The notes beneath the pieces are model-generated. The model was given only the letters and a program-made list of their open reading frames with translations. It did no database searches and was not told the DNA's origin. A DNA stretch of 27,842 nucleotides from Sphingomonas sp. (GTDB lineage Bacteria; Pseudomonadota; Alphaproteobacteria; Sphingomonadales; Sphingomonadaceae), in contig QFPK01000027.1 in NCBI GenBank assembly GCA_003248865.1, positions 1-27,842 of the forward strand, written 5' to 3'. Both the position numbers and the translations under genes were made by a program. Shown piece by piece: positions 22,196 through 27,842 of this stretch (position 1 is the stretch's first letter; each line of letters opens with the position of its first letter).

Positions 22196-24493
22196 ATGGC
22201 GACGGCAGCGGCTTCGGGCGCGCGGGAGGGGTTTGTGCTCCACTCCCGGTTCACACGACCCCTCTTCATCGGAATCGTGTTTCTGGGCAGCTTCCTGCTG
22301 TTCCTGATCCAGCCACTGTTCGCGCGCCTGGTGCTGCCGGTGCTGGGGGGATCGCCCAGCGTCTGGAACACCGCGATGCTGTTCTATCAGGCGGTGCTGC
22401 TGCTGGGCTATGCCTATGCCCATGCGCTGCAGCGGCTGCCGTTCAAGGCGCAGGCGGCGATCCATCTGGCGCTGTTCGCGGCAGCCGCGCTGACGCTGCC
22501 CATCGGCATCCGGGCGCTGGGCGGGGCCGATACCGGCGACGCCGCTGCGCTGTGGCTGCTGAAGCTGCTGGCGCTTTCCATCGGGCCGGTGTTCCTGGCG
22601 GTCTCCGCGCAGGCGCCGCTGATGCAGGCCTGGTTCGCCCGTTCGCCCGACCCGGCGGCCGCCAGCCCCTTCTTCCTCTATGCCGCCTCCAACGCCGGGT
22701 CGCTGATCGGGCTGCTCTGCTATCCCTTCCTGCTGGAGCCGTTCACCGCGCTGCCCTTCCAGCAGCATCTGTGGACTGTGGGCTATCTGCTGCTGATGGC
22801 GCTGGTGGCGCTGGGTGCGTTCGTGATCCTGAAGGGCGGGGTGCGCCCGCCGGCGACTGCGGCCGACAGCGCCACCGTGCAGGGCCGCCGCCCCGTCACA
22901 TGGAAGCGGCGGCTGCACTGGGTGTTGCTGGCAGCGGTGCCGTCGGGGCTGATGCTTTCCACCACCACCCACATCACCACCGACATCATGGCGATGCCGC
23001 TGCTGTGGGTGCTGCCGCTGGCGGCCTATCTGATCAGCTTCATTCTGGTGTTCTCGTCCGCCGGGCCGCTGATCACGCGAATCGCAGTGTGGATCGCGCC
23101 CATCGCGCTGCTGGTGTTCGGCGGCGCCGGGCTGATCTCTGTGGGGCAGGCGGCGTCGATCTATGGGCTCGCCTCCGTCGGGCTGCTGCTGGTGGTGGCG
23201 ATCGCGTTGCACGGCACGCTGGCGAACGATCGGCCCCCGGCCGACCGGCTGACCGAATTCTATCTGTGGATGTCGCTGGGCGGCGTGCTGGGCGGGCTGT
23301 TCCCGGCGCTGATCGCGCCGCAGATCTTCGACTGGGTGTATGAACATCCGATCCTGCTGCTGGCGGCCGCACTTCTGGTGCCCGCGAAGCCGCTGACGCG
23401 CCGCATCGGCAATCTGTGGCGCGGCAACCGGCTGGGGCGGCTTTTGCGCATCCTGACCCCGCCGCTGGTGCTGGTGCTGGGCTGGTGGCTGGGCGCGGCC
23501 TTCATGGCGGTGAACACACCGCCGGTGCAGCTGGCGGCCATCGGCCTGATGGGCCTGCTGGCGGCGATCTCCATCGGGCGGCCTTTGATGTTCAGCTGGA
23601 TCCTGCTGAACCTGATGCTGGCGCTGGGCGGCTGGCAGCAGATCGACATCTCCACCATCGACAAGGCGCGCCAGCGCAGCTTCTTCGGCATCTACACCGT
23701 GCAGAACAGCCAGAGCACGCAGACGCGCCGCCTGCTGCACGGCACCACGCTGCACGGCGCGCAATCGCTGGACCCGGCGAAGTCGCGCATGCCGCTCACC
23801 TATTATCCGCCCATGAGCGGGATCGGGCTCGCCATGCAGACGGCGCCCGTCTTGTTCGGCGAGAGCGCGCGGGTCGGCGTGGTCGGCCTGGGGAGCGGCA
23901 GCCTCGCCTGCTACGCGGAGAAGGGCGAGAACTGGACCGTCTTCGAGATCGACCCGCTGATGGTGGAGCTCGCCACCGACCCCAATGTGTTCAGCTATGT
24001 CAGCCAGTGCAAACCCGATGTTCGCATCGTGGTGGGCGACGCGCGGCTGAAGCTGGCCGAGGAGCCCGCCGGCCGCTTCGACCTGCTGGTGGTGGATGCC
24101 TTCTCCTCCGATGCGATCCCGCTGCACCTGCTGACGCGCGAGGCGTTCGAAACCTATCGCCGCACGCTGGCGCCGGGCGGGGTCTTGATGGTGCATGTAT
24201 CGAACCGCTTCCTCGATCTGGAGCCGGTGGTGGGGGCCATCGCCCGCGATCTGGGCATGGCGGCGCGGGTGCGGGTGCATGCGCCCAGTGTCGAGGAGCG
24301 GATCGAATACAGCTACAACGCCTCCATCTGGATCGCGCTGACCGCGAACGAGGCGGAGATGACGCGCTTCACCGAGGCGACCGGCCACAGCGAGGAATGG
24401 ACCCCACTGCGGACGCGCAAGGACGTGCCGGCATGGACGGACGGCTTCGCATCGGTGCTTCCGGTCTTGAAGCCGTTCTGGAAGGGCGAGTAG
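22196..24493 (+). CDS. Membrane protein: MFS-like domain fused to spermidine-synthase-like domain
   Basis: ATG 22196 has GGGGAGAG upstream; a TTG eight codons earlier is possible. The 765-residue product has about 13-14 hydrophobic segments in residues 20-480 (first LFIGIVFLGSFLLFLIQPLF), then a Rossmann-like methyltransferase/spermidine-synthase domain from about 540. It shows VGLGSGSLACY (SAM-type glycine loop), FEIDPLMVELA, VGDARLKLAEE and DLLVVDAFSSDAIPLHLLT. Proteins of this fused type are common in Proteobacteria and their reaction is not established; polyamine synthesis is not proven. Family names of 'fused MFS/spermidine synthase' describe its fold. It stands between ogt and argC, with argC nine bases after its stop. 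Confidence 0.88.
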   Translation: MATAAASGAREGFVLHSRFTRPLFIGIVFLGSFLLFLIQPLFARLVLPVLGGSPSVWNTAMLFYQAVLLLGYAYAHALQRLPFKAQAAIHLALFAAAALTLPIGIRALGGADTGDAAALWLLKLLALSIGPVFLAVSAQAPLMQAWFARSPDPAAASPFFLYAASNAGSLIGLLCYPFLLEPFTALPFQQHLWTVGYLLLMALVALGAFVILKGGVRPPATAADSATVQGRRPVTWKRRLHWVLLAAVPSGLMLSTTTHITTDIMAMPLLWVLPLAAYLISFILVFSSAGPLITRIAVWIAPIALLVFGGAGLISVGQAASIYGLASVGLLLVVAIALHGTLANDRPPADRLTEFYLWMSLGGVLGGLFPALIAPQIFDWVYEHPILLLAAALLVPAKPLTRRIGNLWRGNRLGRLLRILTPPLVLVLGWWLGAAFMAVNTPPVQLAAIGLMGLLAAISIGRPLMFSWILLNLMLALGGWQQIDISTIDKARQRSFFGIYTVQNSQSTQTRRLLHGTTLHGAQSLDPAKSRMPLTYYPPMSGIGLAMQTAPVLFGESARVGVVGLGSGSLACYAEKGENWTVFEIDPLMVELATDPNVFSYVSQCKPDVRIVVGDARLKLAEEPAGRFDLLVVDAFSSDAIPLHLLTREAFETYRRTLAPGGVLMVHVSNRFLDLEPVVGAIARDLGMAARVRVHAPSVEERIEYSYNASIWIALTANEAEMTRFTEATGHSEEWTPLRTRKDVPAWTDGFASVLPVLKPFWKGE

Positions 24494-24501
24494 GGAGGCG
24501 C

Positions 24502-25548
24502 ATGACTGACAAGATCCGCATCGCCGTCCTTGGGGCCTCCGGTTACACAGGCGCCGATCTGGTGCGACTGGCGATCACGCACCCCGCCGTGGAAATCGTG
24601 GCGCTGGCCGCGAACCAGAAGGCCGGGCAGGCCATGGCCGACATCTGGCCGCACTTCGCGCCCTATCGGAACCTGCCGAAGCTGGTGCGCGCTGACGCCA
24701 TCGACTGGAAACAGGTGGACGCCGTGTTCGGCTGCCTGCCCCACGCTGCCTCGGCCGAGCTGCTGAGCACGCTGGACGAACGCATCCGCATCATCGACCT
24801 CTCCGCCGATTTCCGCCTGAACGACATGGACGTCTATGGCGAATGGTATGGCGTGACCCATCCGGCGCCGCACCTGCTGGCGGGCGCAGTCTATGGCCTG
24901 ACGGAAATGGCGCGGCCGAAGCTGGCCGACGCCCGGCTGGTCGCCTGCCCCGGCTGCTTCCCGACAGCCGCGCTGCTGACGCTGCTGCCGGTGGCCGAAG
25001 CCGGGCTGATCCGTGCGCACAACATCACCATCAATGCGCTGACCGGCGTGTCCGGTGCGGGGCGCGGCCTGAAGGAACAGAATCTGTTCGCCGAAGTGGC
25101 GGAAGCCGCCGCGCCCTATGGCATCGGCCGCCACCGCCACATGCCGGAAATGGAGCAGGAGCTGGGCAAGGCCTTCGGCGAGGCCGTGGCCGTGAGCTTC
25201 ACGCCGCACCTGCTGCCGATGAACCGGGGCGAGCTGGAAACCATCATCGTGGAACTGGCCGACGGCAAGACGGTCGAGGACGTGCGTGCCTGTTTCGACG
25301 CGCGCTATGCGGAGGAACCCTTCGTGCATCTGCTGCCCGAAGGCGTGGCGCCTGCCACCCGCATGGTGCGCGGATCGAACCATATGGTGCTGAACGTCTT
25401 CCCGGACCGGGTGCCGGGCCGCGCCATCCTGATCGCGGCCATCGACAATCTGGTGAAAGGCTCGTCCGGTCAGGCGATCCAGAACATGAACCTGATGTTC
25501 GGCCTGCCGGAGACGATGGGGCTGGAAGCAGCGCCGCTGTTCCCGTGA
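24502..25548 (+). CDS. argC: N-acetyl-gamma-glutamyl-phosphate reductase
   Basis: NADPH-dependent reduction of N-acetylglutamyl phosphate to the semialdehyde, third step of arginine synthesis. ATG 24502 follows GGGAGG; 348 residues, the usual type-1 ArgC length. The Rossmann loop is GASGYTGADLVRL, the catalytic Cys152 lies in CPGCFPTAA, and SGAGRG and RHRHMPE are conserved family motifs. Earlier in-frame starts are shadows of the preceding membrane gene. It ends in TGATG, sharing one base with the first GNAT gene, so its translation is linked to that gene. No other arg gene is in the window. Confidence 0.95.
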   Translation: MTDKIRIAVLGASGYTGADLVRLAITHPAVEIVALAANQKAGQAMADIWPHFAPYRNLPKLVRADAIDWKQVDAVFGCLPHAASAELLSTLDERIRIIDLSADFRLNDMDVYGEWYGVTHPAPHLLAGAVYGLTEMARPKLADARLVACPGCFPTAALLTLLPVAEAGLIRAHNITINALTGVSGAGRGLKEQNLFAEVAEAAAPYGIGRHRHMPEMEQELGKAFGEAVAVSFTPHLLPMNRGELETIIVELADGKTVEDVRACFDARYAEEPFVHLLPEGVAPATRMVRGSNHMVLNVFPDRVPGRAILIAAIDNLVKGSSGQAIQNMNLMFGLPETMGLEAAPLFP

Positions 25549-26123
25549 TGACAGGCCGGTCGGCGGGCACCGTCCTGGAAACCGAGCGGCTGCTGATGCG
25601 GCCATGGACGGAAGCCGACCTGCCGATCCTGTCCGGCCATGCCACCGATCCGGTGCTGATGCACCATTTCGGCAGGGCGGAATTGGTGGACGACAGCGTG
25701 GAACGGCTGGAGCGGATGCAGCGCTTCGACCGCGAACTGGGCTATGCCTTCAAGGCCGTGGTGCGCAAGGCGGACGGCGCGATCATCGGCAATTGCGGGC
25801 TGAAGCCGATCACGCTTGCACCCGAGGTGCTGCCGCATGCCCGGCCGGACGATATCGAGATCGGCTGGCTGTTCCGGCAGGATGTCTGGGGGCTGGGCTA
25901 TGCGCGGGAGGCGGCGACGGCCGCGCTGGACTGGGGCCTTTCGCTCGGCCCCCGCGTGATCGCCATCACCGCCTACAGCAATGAAGCAAGCTGGGGCCTG
26001 ATGCGGCGGCTGGGCATGGTGCATATGCCGGAATGGGATTTCGATTATCCGGACGTGGCCGAAGGCCATTTCGCCCGCGCCAGTCTGGTGCATGGCAAAA
26101 GCGCGCAGGGAAAGAGCCGCTGA
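25548..26123 (+). CDS. GNAT-family N-acetyltransferase (RimJ/RimL type)
   Basis: The 191-residue product has the Acetyltransf_3 layout: LETERLLMRPWTEADLP at the start, a strand with AIIGNCGLKPI, IEIGWLFRQDVWGLGYAREAATAALDWG (with the acetyl-CoA loop DVWGLGYA), and NEASWGLMRRLGMVH at the end. It transfers acetyl from acetyl-CoA to an amino group; the substrate is not deducible. The start ATG is inside the argC stop (TGATG), and it ends in a second TGATG with the next GNAT. Confidence 0.88.
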   Translation: MTGRSAGTVLETERLLMRPWTEADLPILSGHATDPVLMHHFGRAELVDDSVERLERMQRFDRELGYAFKAVVRKADGAIIGNCGLKPITLAPEVLPHARPDDIEIGWLFRQDVWGLGYAREAATAALDWGLSLGPRVIAITAYSNEASWGLMRRLGMVHMPEWDFDYPDVAEGHFARASLVHGKSAQGKSR

Positions 26124-26656
26124 TGATCGAAACCGACCGCCTGATCCTGCGCGCCTTCCTCGAGACGGACCGCGAACCCTGGGCCGCGATGAACGCCGAC
26201 CCTGAGGTGATGCGCCACTTCCCCGCCACGCTCAGCCGCGAGGAAGCCGACGCCGTGATCGAGCGGGTGAACGGCAAGATCGCCGAGACGGGCGTGGGGT
26301 TCTGGGCGCTGGAGCGCAAGAGCGACGGCGCCTTTCTGGGCTTTGCCGGGCTGAACCAGATCGCGCATGAACATCTGCCGATCTTCGGCCGCTGGGAAGT
26401 GGGCTGGCGCCTCGCCCGCCATGCCTGGGGGCAGGGTTATGCCTCAGAGGCGGGGGGCGCCGCGCTGGCGCATGGCTTCGGCCGCATGGGGCTGCCGCAG
26501 ATCCTCGCCTACACGGCCATCACCAACACGCCGTCGGAAGCGGTGATGCAGCGCCTCGGGATGCGCCGCGCGGCCGACATGGATTTCGATCATCCGCTGA
26601 TCGCGGCGGACCGCCCGATCTGCCGCCATATCGTCTATGTGAAGGACGCCGACTGA
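26123..26656 (+). CDS. Second GNAT-family N-acetyltransferase
   Basis: The 177-residue product is a paralogue of the preceding protein: IETDRLILRAFLETDREPW, FLGFAGLNQI, WEVGWRLARHAWGQGYASEAGGAALAHG (acetyl-CoA loop HAWGQGYA) and NTPSEAVMQRLGMRRAADMDFDHP. The ending MDFDHP is common to GNATs annotated as RimJ/RimL-like. Substrate unknown. It shares TGATG boundaries with both neighbours, so the four genes argC to the carbonic anhydrase homologue form one coupled unit. Confidence 0.88.
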   Translation: MIETDRLILRAFLETDREPWAAMNADPEVMRHFPATLSREEADAVIERVNGKIAETGVGFWALERKSDGAFLGFAGLNQIAHEHLPIFGRWEVGWRLARHAWGQGYASEAGGAALAHGFGRMGLPQILAYTAITNTPSEAVMQRLGMRRAADMDFDHPLIAADRPICRHIVYVKDAD

Positions 26657-27177
26657 TGCCCCTCCACCCCTTCGCCGGCCAGAGCCCCCGCATCGACCCC
26701 ACCGCCTGGGTGGCGCCGGGCGCGCAGGTGATCGGCGACGTGGAACTGGGGGCGGGCGCCTCCATCTGGTACAATGTGGTGGTGCGCGGCGACGTGATGC
26801 CGATCCGCATCGGTGCACGCTCCAACATCCAGGACGGCTCCATCGTGTATGTCACGCGCAAGCTGGCGGCGACGACGATCGGCGAGGATGTGCTGGTGGG
26901 GCATATGGCGATCATCCACGGCTGCACCCTTCAGGACCGCAGCTTCGTGGGGCTGGGCGCCATCGTGATGGACGGCTGCATGATCGAACCCGACGGCATG
27001 CTGGGCGCCGGCGCGCTGCTGAGCCCCGGCAAGGTCATCAAGGGCCGCGAGCTGTGGCTGGGCCGCCCCGCCAAATTCGTGCGCCTGCTGAGCGACGACG
27101 AAGTGGAGCGCAACAGGCGCGGGGCTGCGGGCTATGTGGAACTGGCCCGGATGCATGCCGGATCGCAGGTGGCATGA
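26656..27177 (+). CDS. Gamma-carbonic-anhydrase-like hexapeptide-repeat protein, one zinc His replaced
   Basis: The 173-residue product is a left-handed beta-helix protein of the CaiE/YrdA/PaaY type, with hexapeptide repeats from residue 18 (WVAPGAQVIGDVELGAGASIWYNVVVRGD) to about 135 and a C-terminal helix. In gamma carbonic anhydrases three His bind zinc; two are seen here (H83 and H88 in VGHMAIIHGC), while the first, expected in a GSVIHV-type motif, is Tyr65 (GSIVYVTR). Enzyme activity is therefore uncertain. The start shares TGATG with the GNAT gene. Last gene of the argC unit; no clear terminator follows. Confidence 0.88.
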   Translation: MPLHPFAGQSPRIDPTAWVAPGAQVIGDVELGAGASIWYNVVVRGDVMPIRIGARSNIQDGSIVYVTRKLAATTIGEDVLVGHMAIIHGCTLQDRSFVGLGAIVMDGCMIEPDGMLGAGALLSPGKVIKGRELWLGRPAKFVRLLSDDEVERNRRGAAGYVELARMHAGSQVA

Positions 27178-27364
27178 AGGGCGGACCGTGGGACGTGGAC
27201 GGGACTTGCGCGTGGGCTTCTAGGCAGGCTGTAGTGGACTGGAGCACCCATAATCACTGAGGTGCAGCCTGTATTGTTGGCAGCATGGTGGCATGGACTA
27301 CGTTGAACACTATTAAGAGAATGGGTGATTGCGAACCAGATTTTCGTGATTTAACTGGTTTCGT

Positions 27365-27748
27365 ATGTCATATAAAGAGAGCAGGACATCAGGCATAGCG
27401 GGATGCGGCACAATGTTGTTGCTTTTCGTAATCGCGCCTGCGCTATATTTCGCCAGCGGTCCCTACAAAGAGACTTTCCCACGCCAATTCAATTCTGAGA
27501 GGTGGATCTCGAGGAATGGTATGGAGGATAATGAGCGATGCGCAATGCTTGTAGATTTGAAACTGCGGTTTAGGCTCAAAGGAAGAACGCGGGCTCAGAT
27601 AATTGCTCTCTTGGGCAACCCCGAGGATGATCGCCGTGAGCAGGGCACTAGTTATTGGCTTTTGTGCCCGAGCTTCTTGGATGTTTGGGTGTTGGGAATT
27701 CGCTGGGAAAGCGGTCGGGCGGCTGAGGTGTTTGTGCATGACACCTAG
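27365..27748 (+). CDS. Small membrane-anchored hypothetical protein with a BamE-like pattern
   Basis: The 127-residue protein starts at ATG 27365 without a clear SD. An N-terminal hydrophobic segment (CGTMLLLFVIAPALYFAS, residues 14-31) is a signal-anchor or signal peptide. The C-terminal part, LKLRFRLKGRTRAQIIALLGNPEDDRREQGTSYWLL, resembles the small SmpA/OmlA (BamE-like) fold, where a G-T-x3-I/V-x2-LLG-P motif leads into a strand; this is only a suggestion. Base composition is more A+T-rich than the argC unit, so it may be acquired. The 187 bases before it and 94 after hold no recognised gene. Confidence 0.55.
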   Translation: MSYKESRTSGIAGCGTMLLLFVIAPALYFASGPYKETFPRQFNSERWISRNGMEDNERCAMLVDLKLRFRLKGRTRAQIIALLGNPEDDRREQGTSYWLLCPSFLDVWVLGIRWESGRAAEVFVHDT

Positions 27749-27842
27749 GCTCAGGACCCATTAAATTGCTTGCGCGAGACGTGATCGGTTGATTCAATGG
27801 CGGCGCTGAGGAGGCGCTGCCGTTGACTGAAGTCTGGATGTT

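Noticed and set aside
21974..24388. An 804-codon open frame on the minus strand, and similar long frames opposite ppc, the tape measure and argC
   Set aside because: Composition is extremely Arg/Gln/His-rich and matches antisense of strongly supported genes in G+C-rich DNA; no family motif.
27749..27842. Possible end of an insertion sequence at the right edge (GCTCAGGACCCATTAAA and a GGCGGCGC/GCGCTGCC hairpin)
   Set aside because: It faintly recalls IS5-type ends, but no transposase or second inverted repeat is inside the window.

Overview
The window is chromosomal DNA from a G+C-rich alphaproteobacterium, most likely a sphingomonad. That placement is inferred from base composition and gene content (folE-rimO-ogt, an MFS/spermidine-synthase fusion, argC followed by GNATs and a gamma-carbonic-anhydrase-like gene); no species can be named. 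It has two halves: the right part of an integrated phage-like element (1 to about 14,200) and a housekeeping region (about 14,400 to the end).

Phage half. The left edge cuts a GpA-type large terminase. Next comes an A+T-rich block of three leftward unknown genes (1160-2222) and a control region (2215-2580) with hairpins, two sets of operator-like repeats and a good rightward promoter. That promoter leads into a tightly packed morphogenesis operon: unknown gene, lambda-type portal, prohead protease fused to major capsid protein, gpW-like joining protein, DUF2190 capsid-cement-like protein, unknown gene, and a 1357-residue tape measure protein carrying a lysozyme-like domain. The expected tail-tube, tail-tip and lysis genes do not follow. 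Instead the last 82 bp around the tape-measure stop occur twice as a perfect direct repeat (11282-11363 and 12092-12173). Each copy is followed by an A+T-rich gene for a probable exported protein. A leftward tyrosine integrase with a likely TTG start closes the element. The element therefore looks like a deleted, defective or satellite-like prophage carrying cargo genes.

Housekeeping half. ppc (PEP carboxylase) starts a few hundred bases from the integrase promoter and is followed by tRNA-Thr(TGT). After the tRNA lies a small two-gene unit, an exported RidA-like protein overlapping a LamG-domain protein. A leftward DUF2218 gene has a Fur-like palindrome over its promoter. Then follow folE, rimO, ogt, a membrane MFS/spermidine-synthase-like fusion, and argC. 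Two GNAT acetyltransferases and a gamma-carbonic-anhydrase-like protein are chained to argC by three successive TGATG stop/start overlaps. The last gene (27365-27748) is a small, more A+T-rich membrane-anchored protein of unknown function.

The most noteworthy points are the duplicated tape-measure end with cargo genes at the same junction, the repeat-rich control region at 2215-2580, the missing tail genes, the Fur-like site before DUF2218, and the carbonic anhydrase homologue lacking one of three zinc histidines. I saw no CRISPR array and no complete insertion sequence.
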